Positions 55,046 through 64,000 of a stretch of 64,000 nucleotides of DNA are shown here, piece by piece; the stretch's first letter is position 1; each line of letters opens with the position of its first letter. Below the pieces are notes generated by a model. The model made no database searches. It was given only the letters and a program-made list of their open reading frames with translations, and had not been told where the DNA came from. The position numbers and the translations under genes are program-made. The stretch is from Euborellia annulipes (Eukaryota; Arthropoda; Insecta; Dermaptera; Anisolabididae): positions 1 through 64,000 of the forward strand of contig JAKCPI010000856.1 in the NCBI GenBank assembly GCA_023213315.1, given 5' to 3'.

Positions 55046-55515
55046 CAACGGTGGCCAAACGGCGGCTCTTCTCGTGTTTTATTGAGGCTCAATAAAAAAA
55101 TTTCATAAATTTGGTTTCGCAAAAACAAAAATTTCCCTTAGGGCGGAAAATTTAGGTTCCGCAAAGAGGCGAAGATTTTTTTCCAATTTGGCTCTTAAAA
55201 ATTTTCGATTTTTCAATACGGCTTTAAGCATGGGCGTCCGCAGGTTTTTGCAGGGGGGCAAGGATTTTTTTGCAGGGGCAAGTCACTTTAAGATAAGTTT
55301 AAAAAAACGTATTTTTTTGATATTAATAATGTTATACATCTCTTAGTATTTAAAGCTTTCACACCCCGCCAAGGTGGATGTATACTTTGAAGGATTTTTT
55401 TGTATTTTTTTTTTTTTATATATTTTTTTGTATTATTTTTAATTTTCAGGGGGGCAAGTGCCTGGTTGCCCCCCGCGGGCGCCCCTGGCTCTAAGTATCT
55501 CCAAGTGTGGCCCTG
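55046..55515. mobile_element. hAT-like element (outer) with TSD
   Basis: Ends CAACGGTGGCCAAACGG and, inverted, CAGGGCCACACTTGG. Target duplication gtataaaa (55038-55045) / ctataaaa (55516-55523), 7 of 8. It contains a second, smaller hAT-like element. Confidence 0.8.
55229..55487. mobile_element. hAT-like element nested in another
   Basis: Ends CATGGGCGTCCGCAGG and, inverted, CAGGGGCGCCCGCGGG. Target duplication gctttaag (55221-55228) / gctctaag (55488-55495), 7 of 8. Interior AT-rich, with GGGGGGCAAG words near both ends. Confidence 0.85.
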
Positions 55516-56143
55516 CTATAAAATACGAAATTGTAGAGTAATTTTTTTCAGACAATTTCTCGAAAAAATTCAAGAAATTTTAATGATTTAAAATTCGGAT
55601 ATGCTGCAGATTACGATTCTAGAGTTACTACACAACTCGAGGTCAACCCTAATTGTCGTGAAAATTTTTCTCCTCCGTCTCTCTGTAATTGGAGTTATTC
55701 ATGTGTTGAGAGATTGTAAAAAAATTTTAAATTACCTGGATTCTAGTGAAATTCGTATTTAGTAAACATATGTTCTTATCTTTTTAAAATTACTAAGGAA
55801 CAAGGCTCTTTTTCTTTTGTCTATGAAATCATTTTATTATTATTTTTTTCAATAGGATGAGGATAGAGAAGTCTCAGCGAGAAGGATTTTTAAGAAAACA
55901 AACTTGCACCCCCATCAGATGATTCTGATCAAATTTGATACTAGTATCATATTTATTCCAACAATTAGTCTATTTTCATAACAATGTCGCCCAACAATGT
56001 TTGAGCATTTCTAACCTATAAATTGTTGAAAAGTAATAAAATTTGACCCCAAAACATCTCATGTAAATGCATTAGAATGTTTCTTAATAATGTCTTATTA
56101 TAAAAACAATCTCTCAATTTTTTTTTTTTCTTTTACATTTTAG

Positions 56144-56289
56144 GTTCAATCTCAATGGATGATGCGAGCGAAGTGATTGTGACTTGTTCTGATTTTGAAA
56201 ATGCAATTGCAACAGCATCATCGTCTGTATCTTCTAATGATCTGGAATATTTTACTTCACTACGAAAACAATTTTCCAGCAATAAGTGA
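56144..56289 (+). CDS. Pex6: PEX6 terminal exon
   Basis: 146 nt, phase 1 in (G|GT = Gly), ending in TGA at 56287-56289. GSISMDDASEVIVTCSDFEN and SVSSNDLEYFTSLRKQFSSNK match the family C-terminus, where a helix (DF..A....PSVS..EL..Y...R..F) precedes the stop. An apparently intact gene end. Confidence 0.93.
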
Positions 56290-57198
56290 ACTAATTAAAA
56301 ACATTCCATATGAAAGTGAGTATCCTAATGTCATCACTTTGATATATAATTAAATTCTATATATATATATAATCATTAAAAAGAAATAGATATATATTTG
56401 TTAAATTAGCTTATCTCTTAGAGATTTTTTCTTCTATTTCCGGAATTATTGGTCAAGGACAAGGGACTAAAGTATGATTTCATATTTTTTAAACAAAAAT
56501 ATATTTGGAATATATATATATATGTATGTATATATATATTTTTTTTAGCAATGCATAACAAAAAAATTGATCAGACAATTTTTTCTACATGCCAAAAGTT
56601 TAGCTTATTAACTATGAGATAGACATTCAGTTAGACTTTAAATTAAAGTTTAAATAATAATTAAATGAATGAAGTTGTTGTCGATGGCGATGCTCTTAAT
56701 CCTATAGCAAATCCTCCCGCAAATTTATCTCTTGGCTAACTACATTTCTTGGCAAAATCATGTTGACCTATGGATTTTATTCGTGTTTACAAGCTGATAA
56801 CACAAAGCCATAAGGTTAGATCGCCAATATCATTTTTATATTTATTATGAAAATTAATTTTTTTTTTTTTTTGGTAATTGAGATGGGTTCGATGCTAATA
56901 TATAGTGATCACAGCCCATTAGATATAATCATAATTATATAAGTAAGTATACAGGTTTATATATGGTTACAAAATAAAATAACTAATGCCTCATGTTCTT
57001 ATATAAATAATATTTTTCAGTCTTTTTTTAAAAAAGAGTTAATATTCCTTTTGTTCAAATTAAAATTGTATCACAGTTATTCTTTTTGCTACTATCTTAA
57101 ATTAAATATATAAATTAAAAAAAAATAAAATAAAATATAAATATTAAATAATAATCAATGTACATGTTCAGTTCACTCTCAGTTTATATGTTCGATTT
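56290..57198. other. PEX6 3' region / intergenic
   Basis: AT-rich with TA microsatellites (56509-56537). AATAAA-like words are abundant, so the polyadenylation site cannot be chosen. The two genes converge over this ~900 bp. Confidence 0.5.
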
Positions 57199-57366
57199 TT
57201 AAAATTTTTTAACTTCTCTTTTTTTTTGATGAATACCAAAAGCAAGATACCCTATCGCCACCAGTGCCTTGCGTCTTCCTCGTCCCTTTGCAGTCATAAG
57301 TGGAGTTAGACGATAAATGACTGAGTTGATTTCTGCACATCGTTGACATAATTCTTCTATCGTGTC
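57199..57366 (-). CDS. Probable terminal exon of an unrecognised gene
   Basis: Read on minus, TTATTATTACAG|GAC is a good acceptor, followed by 55 codons and TAA (57201-57199). The peptide begins DTIEELCQRCAEINSVIYRL and continues LMTAKGRGRRKALVAIGYLA to KKREVKKF. Its composition (varied residues, basic C-terminus, no repeat similarity) is unlike the random AT-rich frames around it. I do not recognise the family. Upstream exons would lie to the right on minus, but none was identified. A helical segment followed by a basic patch is all that can be said. Confidence 0.5.
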   Translation of the reverse strand, partial: DTIEELCQRCAEINSVIYRLTPLMTAKGRGRRKALVAIGYLAFGIHQKKREVKKF

Positions 57367-57882
57367 CTGTAATAATAAAGACAAAAATAAAGTTATTGTC
57401 CGGAGAGTGTCGAAGGTTCGATTTAGTTCGGCGCCGCAAATTATTTCCTGTTTTTGCGTACCGAGTCCTGATTAGTCAAATAATTAATATCAATAATTTA
57501 ATTCTATAGGATTATACAAAAAAAAAACACTTCAGTAAATCCACCTTTAGATTTAGAATTTGAAAATATTTAGGCCTTTATTAATATAGTTGGGGTAATT
57601 TTTACTATCAGACAAAGTATTTCATCATCCTATTCTGAATAAGATAAAATAGTTGCCAAAATTTTGCAAATCATACAAGTGAATCAAAAGAACCTGCTAA
57701 GTATTCGATGCATCGGGAATAATATTTAAGTTATTTACTTAAACTCGCAAGTTGAACTAATGCTCTCCTTAGATGCTATCAATAATAAATTTGGTCTTAA
57801 TTTCTATATATATATATATCCATCAACATACGAAGTCCGACATAAGTTATACGTCAAAATAAATTACTTTCCTTGGCATTAT

Positions 57883-58641
57883 GTCTGTGTGTGTGTGTGT
57901 GTGGTGTGTAAACACGATTGCTTAAAAACCAAAGCAGCTAGATCGATGAAATTGGTATATGCTTCCTCACACTAAAATTGTAGATTTCCTATCCCAACTT
58001 TGGAATTAAATACGTCACTTGGAAGTGAGTACTTACTTAAAAGTTTTTTTTTCAAAATTTTGAAATTTTCAATTTTTTTTGTTATATTATGATAAAAAAT
58101 ACTCTATTTTAAAAAGTTTTTTATTCTTTGACATTTTTCTTAAACTGGTTATAGTTTTGAAATAATCTACAGAAAGAAATAGAAAAAAATTTTTTCGTTA
58201 ATTTTGATAAAAAATCAAAACAAAATCATACAGGTGTCATTAAAAAAGGGTAAATATAAACAAATTCATTTGTTTCACAAATTCATTTGTTTATATTTGC
58301 CCTTTTTTAATGACACCTGTATGATTTTGTTTTGATTTTTTATCAAAATTAACGAAAATTTTCCATTTCTTCTGTGTTATTTCAAAAACTATCCAGTTTT
58401 CGAAAAATGTCAAAGAATAAAACTTTTTAAAATAGAGTATTTCATCTAATATAACAAAAAAATTGAAAATTTCAAAATTTTTGAAAAAACTTTTTTAGGT
58501 AAAGTACTACTTTCCAAGATGACGTATTTACTCCAAAAAGTTGATAGAAATCGCAATTTTAGTGTAAGGAGCATATACCAAATTTCATCGATCTAACTGC
58601 TTTGGTTTTTTAAGCACCGTGTTCACACACACACCCAGACG
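57883..58641. repeat. ~760-bp near-perfect palindrome
   Basis: Arms of about 370 bp meet near 58270. They run inward from GTCTGTGTGTGTG / CACACACACCCAGAC, through AAACCAAAGCAGCTAGATCG-like blocks, TTTAAAAAGTTTTTTATTCT and ATCATACAGGTGTCATTAAA, to AAACAAATTCATTTGTTT around the centre. Mismatches are scattered and the spacer is short. No protein. This is an inverted duplication of a dispersed repeat or a foldback element. Confidence 0.85.
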
Positions 58642-59180
58642 TAATTCCAAAAGAATATACGCAGAAAAGTCTCGGGGAAGTCAATCCCCATATTTTTGTT
58701 TTTAAATCAAATAAAAATCAATTTAATTTTTTTTTTTATTGAGAATAATTGCATATTGTTCGATCGATTTTTATAAAGAACAAAACTTGCAACTCCACTC
58801 TAGTTTAATTAAGAAAGAGATTTGACTTTATTTTCCTCTAATCTGTATTTAAGATTCAAGAAGCAATTGCACTAATTGAATGACTGAACTAGAATCCGAA
58901 TCTCAAAGAGCTCTTGTTGGTTGGATTAACCTCGGAGTTTATTTACAAATACAAAAGAAAAACGAATTAAAGAATTAATTATTGTATAACAACCTGGATT
59001 AATTTCAATTTGAGTATTTTTCTTTATATTTATGTTTCTATATCAATTTTCCCGGAAATTAAAACAATGAGTTTGCTTGCGCTTGGATGGAGGCCCCTAC
59101 TCGTTATTTCTCGAAATTTTTCTTTTATATAAACATTTCTGCGGGCAAAACAAAAGCCTTTGGATGCCAAATGCAGGAGA

Positions 59181-59215
59181 TGTTTCGGACGAAATTTTAT
59201 TTGTTCATCTTCAGT
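59181..59215 (-). ncRNA. Hammerhead-like core motif
   Basis: Minus strand: CTGAAGA (59208-59214), an unpaired-looking 19-base stretch, then TCCGAAACATC. Both core pieces are present but helix II is weak. A related segment at 63400-63455 has lost the GAAAC part. Confidence 0.3.
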
Positions 59216-59574
59216 CAGTTATATAGCTTGTAAAATTGAGGCTAGATGTATTCTGGGTACTAGCACTTGACACAACCATCTCACAAATATCATTGTTAAA
59301 TAGGAGAATTAAATTCAAGTAGACAAGGTTTTTTGTTTCAATGTCATCTTCGGAAGTGAATTACATATGGGTCATTCCATGCCAAATCGACAAATTTTTT
59401 TCCTGACCCCCGCGGATTTCGCTGAAAATTTCCTATCTTTTTTCTACCCCTTAAAAGACATTTTTTGAGAATTTTTTTCAAATTTTTTTATCCAACTAAA
59501 AAAAGTTATGGATTTTTGAAAAAAATTGCTCTTTTTTTTCAAATAACTATAACTTAGAAAGAGACGAAAGAGAA

Positions 59575-59990
59575 ATTATCAATTGATATAAGTGGAGGTT
59601 TACTTCTTTTAAATCCGTATGATGGAGTCCACGGTAATTAAAAACAAAGTATTTTACTTTATTATGCAGGAATATATGGCATGTACTGGTTTTTTAATGA
59701 CATAATTTTTTGAAAAAATCATAATTGTGATGTTCATTCATTGTATTGTGAAGAAAATGAATATGTAATCATATGAAAGATTGGCCCGGTGTTGCATAAA
59801 GTTTAAGAAAACAATTTGTATGTTTCAGGCCTGATGATGGTCCTTTTCGGACCGAAACTGTGAGAATGTGCACACAACAGTTGTCTGGCAATAAAATTCC
59901 TGCATAATAAAGTAAAATACTTTGTTTTTAATTACCGTGAACTCCATCATACGGATTTAAAAGAAGTAAACCTCCAATAATATCAATTAA
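59575..59990. repeat. Foldback element with the best hammerhead-like motif
   Basis: The arms (about 59575-59667 and 59885-59985) share GGAGGTTTACTTCTTTTAAA and TACTTTATTATGCAGGAAT in inverted orientation. Between them, on plus: CTGATGA (59831-59837), a GGTCC-ttttc-GGACC helix and GAAAC (59854-59858), all intact. Confidence 0.7.
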
Positions 59991-60202
59991 CTATAACTTA
60001 TTTTAAAATTGATATTTCGAAAGCCTGCAAGGCTATAAAAATTTTGTTTTTAATGTAGTTTTCAAAACAAATACAAAAATTATTTCGAAGCCCGGATATA
60101 TGAAATAATTCAGTTTTTTTTGAAAAAACCCTAATTTTAAATCGACCATTTTTTTTTATTTAACTCAAAAAAAACTTCAACTAATTCTACAATTATCCCC
60201 CC
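59991..60202. other. No recognised feature
   Basis: AT-rich sequence resuming the ACTATAACTTA context interrupted by the foldback at 59575. Confidence 0.45.
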
Positions 60203-60897
60203 ATAGGCGTAGCCAGAAATTTTTGATGGGGGGGGGGTTTAGGATTATTTCTCCCCTCCCCCCCTCCCGACTAATAGGGCAGTATAGGGCGTCTAATGAA
60301 ATATATGACTAGCAACTTACCCCACCTTCGCTTCGCTCCCCCCCCTGTACCAACCCTCGAGGTGGCTCGGGCCCGCCCTTTCTTAATTAAGTGCCACAAT
60401 TTTTCAATCAACTCGTATCAGGCAATAAATTCTTAATTTTATGTATAAGGCCCTAAAATAGCGAGGAGTCCCTCAAATAGTTTCTCTTGACCAGAGTCCC
60501 ATCTCAGATCTCTTAAAAATAAATCAATTCAGAGTTCAATTTTTGCTTTAAGAAAAAAAATAATAAATTTATTTATATAATAATTTTTATTATTTTTCAT
60601 TTGCGAGATTTAATCAATTTTAAGCGGCTTTAATTTTTTATAAAGCATAACAAAAATCAATTCTTTTCAATTGAAAAATTCGGAATTTTTTCGAATTTTT
60701 TGCGTTTTATTTAATTTTTTTTTTGTTTAAGCTAGAGAAAATTATTATAATTTACTTTCTCTTACCCTATATATGAAATATATAGAGAGAAAAAGTATTT
60801 TGTATTATAGAGCTTAAATATCTAGTCATGGCTTGGGTCCAATGGGGGGGGGGGGGTTTGAACCCCCAAATCCCCCCCCCCCCCGTGGCTACGCCTA
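60203..60897. mobile_element. hAT-like element with GGCGTAGCC ends
   Basis: Ends CATAGGCGTAGCCAG and, inverted, CATAGGCGTAGCCACGG, with G/C tracts inside both. Flanks share atccccc, consistent with a target duplication but ambiguous in a C run. It contains an isolated R2-type terminal hairpin near 60745-60800. Non-coding. Confidence 0.65.
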
Positions 60898-60937
60898 TGA
60901 TCCCCCCTAATTTCAAGATGTGTCGACGATTGCTTCT

Positions 60938-61515
60938 ATTACTTTCTCTTACCTCTATATATATGTTAATATTGGATTCATGTCAAAAATTCGATGTCGA
61001 GATTTTGATGGATCTTCACGTTTTGAAGTCCCCTGAATCCAAAAAACGTGGTTTTCGCGACATGGTCTGTCTGTCTGTGTGTGTGTCTGTGTGTGTTCAA
61101 TTTTAAGCATGAAGGAATTGAGCTAGGAAGTTGAAATTTTATATTTAAGTTAAACACCCCCGGGACCGACAAAATAAGCTTTTAATTAAAATCGGCCAGT
61201 ACTAGTACTTTACTGATGTACTTTTTCAGTTTTTTTCGATTTTCTCAAAATTCGGGTCCCTTTTGGAACTTTTTACGCATTTAAAATTTTTTTTTCTAAT
61301 TCTTATGAAATTTTGTATTTATTTACGAATCTAAATATGAGATTAAAATTTTGAAAAATAACCATAGTTTATTTCAAGCAGTCAACATTTAAAATGCAAG
61401 TTTGAAACTAAGGTGCTATGGGAAACTAAATATATCTCGACACAAAAAATCTGGTGTGACCCTTCGGTAAGAGAAAGTTGTGTGCTATGCGCCAGTCACA
61501 CCAGATTTTTTTTTT
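60938..61515 (-). repeat. Composite repeat R2, minus copy
   Basis: From TTACTTTCTCTTACCTCTAT (terminal hairpin half) through ATTCGATGTCGAGATTTTGA, a GT microsatellite (61074-61094) and AGTACTAGTACTTTACTGAT to the subfamily segment CAGTCAACATTTAAAATGC and the truncated hairpin AAATCTGGTGTGACC...GGTCACACC-type at 61447-61507. Confidence 0.75.
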
Positions 61516-61782
61516 TTTGTTATAAAATTTTTTTTTTGAAATTTGGTTTATTTTTTACGTAACTTTTTTATGAAATTTTTTCAGCTTTTTCGTGAAACTT
61601 TAAAAGTTGAAAAATGATATTTTATTCGAAAAATTTTAAGTCATCATACTAAAAATTGTATTTTTCTCAGTGTTTTACTGGTGGAATTTCGATCAGGCAT
61701 GAAAGAAGAAAAATGCAGCTAGGATTTTTTCTTTAAAAAATATATATTTAAGTTTCAGCTTTGGTTAATATTTGGTATTATA
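61516..61782. other. No recognised feature
   Basis: AT-rich sequence between repeats. Confidence 0.4.
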
Positions 61783-62090
61783 CCCCTGTGATCAAAAAGT
61801 AGTAAGACTTTTGAAATAAAACACAAACGGTTTAAGATTTTTCCAAATTCATTTAATCTCCTTCAAAGTAGTTCCTTTCACTTATGCTAACGTTTTTTCC
61901 AATCTTCGAAACAATTCTTATACTCGATTTCCGGGATGGCTTTTAATCCCTTCTGCGATGCGGCTTTTAACTCGTCAATCGTGTCAAAACGATGGTCATG
62001 GAGGGGCCGCTTCAGTTTGGGAAACAGCCAGAAGTCTGACGGAGCCAAATCAGGCGAATACGGCGGTTGGGGGAAGATATGAGTGGAATT
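61783..62090 (-). mobile_element. Truncated mariner-like element (3' end)
   Basis: Starts with terminus CCCCTGTGATCAAAAAGTAG next to TA (61781-61782). On minus it encodes the transposase C-terminus: STHIFPQPPYSPDLAPSDFW with the third catalytic Asp motif, then KLKRPLHDHRFDTIDELKAA and EIEYKNCFEDWKKR. Homology stops abruptly near 62090, so everything upstream of the third motif is lost. Related to, but distinct from, 49180-49946. Confidence 0.85.
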
Positions 62091-63600
62091 TTTGGTATAT
62101 GTATATAATGACAACTAACATATATTTTTTTATTTACCATACAGACCACTGTGTTCAATTACATGGGTTTGTTACGAGACCGCGGAATACAAAGCAAATC
62201 AAAAGTAGAGAAGACGAGATGAAAACAAAATAAAAAAAAAAAAAAAAAACGTCAAATAAGTAAACACAAAGGTCTATAGTAAATAAATTCTAACATCAAC
62301 AATAAATAAACTCTAAATATTTGCAACAATAATATAAATATATCTCTATAATAATTAAACTCTAAAAATCTGTAACAATAAAATAAATATAAATTTAAAG
62401 AAAAAATCCTGGCTGCAACTTTCATTTATTTTTTTTATTTTTTTAGAAAACTCATTAATGTAAATTTCTAGCCGGGAAAAAAATAATAAATTTGATCAAT
62501 TTATCCATTCCAAAATTTTTTAAATAAAATTAACAAAAAAAAAAAAAAAAAAAAAAAAAAAATAGGCTCTAGGATCAAAAAATTGATCAAAATTATTTTT
62601 TTTCTCGAACTTGAACTTCACATTAGTGAGTTCCATGCAAAAATTCAAATCAATTACTCAAGTGGATCCAAAGATATAAATTATTTAAGGAATAGCGGAA
62701 GGGTTTCCGTTTTAGGAATTTTGTTCTATTTCCTAAACTATCTCCGAGCATTACAGAATTTCAAATAAATTCTATTATCCAGTAAAATGCAAAAGAAAAA
62801 ACAACAGAAATATACGGTTTTTAGCAAAAGATTTTATCTCAAGGGGATTTCTTTATTAATTAAAGTTAATTTAATTATAACTTCCATCAAACTCTTAAAA
62901 ATATTAATTATCTCGAATCTTTATTTAAAACTTTAATTGTAAGTAGCCCAAAGATAAAGAAAAATGAATAAAAATATAAAAATAAAATTGAATATTGTGA
63001 ACTTGAAAGTTCCATATTCTATCTCGTTTAATAAAATCGATTTAAATGTAAAATTTTATATAGACCAAATCAATCTGAAATAATGATTTCTCTCGATCCT
63101 ATAATCGTGCTCGCAAGAATTGGTTTTCAACTTAAACGAAATCATTTTATTCTATCATAAAACCTAAGTCGTTTTTGCAGAAAGCAATTTTAAATAGGGA
63201 ATCCCAACGGCCACTCAAAATGGAAAGATGATGGCTGAGAAAGAGAGAGAAGTCTCTTCAAAGGCGACAAGAAGGCGCCACAATCAATAAGTAATACTTG
63301 CTGGTTAACAAACACAATTTAACAAGATCAATTTCAATAATATATTTATTCTTTTTGAAATAGGAAAGGGCAAATACTAGAGCAGCAACAAAAAGCCTTT
63401 GCGAAATGAAAGACGATTCAGACGAAATTTCATTTTTTGTTCATCTTCAGTGAGGTACAAAGTTTAAATATTCTCTGTCTCTTTCTTTTGAAGTAGGCTT
63501 TACATTTTAAAGAAATAAAATAATTTCAAGGTAGTTTATAGCTGTATGTTTAATTATAATGGTAAAGAAGTGAAGAGAAATGCAGCTATGATTTTTCTTT
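62091..63600. other. No recognised gene
   Basis: AT-rich with A-runs (62231-62249 and 62527-62562). A CTTCAAAGGCGACAAGAAGG patch (63256) and a decayed CTGAAGATGAAC motif (about 63440) are the only notable words. Confidence 0.45.
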
Positions 63601-63623
63601 TTTATTATACTCAGCACTCACGC

Positions 63624-63657
63624 TGACGTTTCGATCCCGGTAGGAATTATCTTCAGA
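63624..63657 (-). ncRNA. Hammerhead-like core motif
   Basis: Minus strand: CTGAAGA (63650-63656), helix ATTCC-tacc-GGGAT (five pairs including one G:T), C, GAAACGTC. Core intact. Confidence 0.5.
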
Positions 63658-63796
63658 GCATGGATGCTGGTCATAATATATTTGTAAGATTTTTCATATA
63701 ATCCAATCTCGTGACAATATACATAATATACAGTAATTAAGTGTTGAATACAATTTATTTAACAACAATATATACAGCGTTTATAGTTCGGAGACC

Positions 63797-64000
63797 AGTT
63801 TCAGAAAGACTACTTGATTTTCAGAAATACCACTTGATTTTCAGAAAGACCACTTGATTTTCAGAAAGACCACTTGATTTTCAGAAAGACCACTTGATTT
63901 TCAGAAATACCACTTGATTTTCAGAAATACCACTTGATTTTCAGAAAGACCACTTGATTTTCAGAAAGACCACTTGATTTTCAGAAAGACCACTTGATTT
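63797..64000 (+). repeat. 20-bp tandem array running off the window
   Basis: About ten copies of GACCACTTGATTTTCAGAAA with a G/T variant (aaaGacc / aaaTacc). The first unit reads GACTACTTG. Units are contiguous without spacers. The right end is outside the window. Confidence 0.95.

Larger units (their letters stand above)
53430..56143 (+). other. PEX6 last intron, repeat-filled
   Basis: Contains an internally deleted SINE (53820-53930), a TGAATCAGTTGTTTCGAAA inverted-repeat MITE (54057-54298), a G/C-tract hAT-like fragment (54361-54550) and nested hAT-like elements (55046-55515). No exon was recognised. Confidence 0.6.

Noticed and set aside
63797..64000. CRISPR-like array of 20-bp units
   Set aside because: Units are contiguous with no unique spacers, and the window is a eukaryotic nuclear sequence.

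Overview
This is an animal nuclear genome window, most likely from an arthropod. It is very AT-rich, has small exons in long introns with GT/GC...AG junctions, and is dense with Tc1/mariner, hAT-like, Penelope-like and tRNA-derived SINE elements. I see no prokaryotic operons, rRNA, intact tRNA or CRISPR. The species cannot be fixed from the sequence alone.

Only about 3 kb is host coding sequence. (1) A large first coding exon on the minus strand (26644-27403) resembles the N-terminal oligomerisation coiled coil of BCR-type RhoGEF/RhoGAP proteins; the rest of that gene would lie to the left but is not recognisable here. (2) About 3.5 kb away on the plus strand, five in-phase exons (30908-41532) encode the first 280 residues of a SWAP70/DEF6-like protein and stop inside the PH domain. 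(3) Five plus-strand exons (47892-56289) encode the end of PEX6, the peroxisomal AAA ATPase, from Walker B of the D2 domain to the stop codon. (4) A probable last exon of an unrecognised gene lies on the minus strand (57199-57366), convergent with PEX6. The SWAP70-like gene has no 3' half and PEX6 no 5' half, on the same strand with only repeats between them, so the interval 41533-47891 hides a deletion, a rearrangement or an assembly misjoin.

The remainder is mobile-element archaeology. About 1-26 kb is intergenic: repeat-module mosaics, palindromic TA-flanked MITEs and a complete but frameshifted DD34D mariner (21460-22746). From 27.8 to 30.5 kb there is a nested stack: an older dispersed repeat holds two hAT-like elements, one carrying a ~144-bp tandem array and a large palindrome, and a neighbouring SINE holds a third. 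The SWAP70-PEX6 gap holds a Penelope-like element with reverse transcriptase and GIY-YIG remnants flanked by ~690-bp inverted arms, and a hAT-like element with a second inverted-repeat element inside it. The PEX6 introns hold a deleted mariner, further hAT-like elements (one nested inside another) and a foldback split by a composite repeat. A ~760-bp near-perfect palindrome lies at 57883-58641, and a 20-bp tandem array runs off the right edge.

The most interesting recurring signal is a short motif, CTGANGA - hairpin - (G)AAAC, found about fifteen times. Many copies lie in foldback elements, and one sits in the inverted arm of the Penelope-like element. It matches the helix II core of hammerhead ribozymes, which are known from Penelope-like elements. 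This suggests the foldbacks are non-autonomous relatives of that element.
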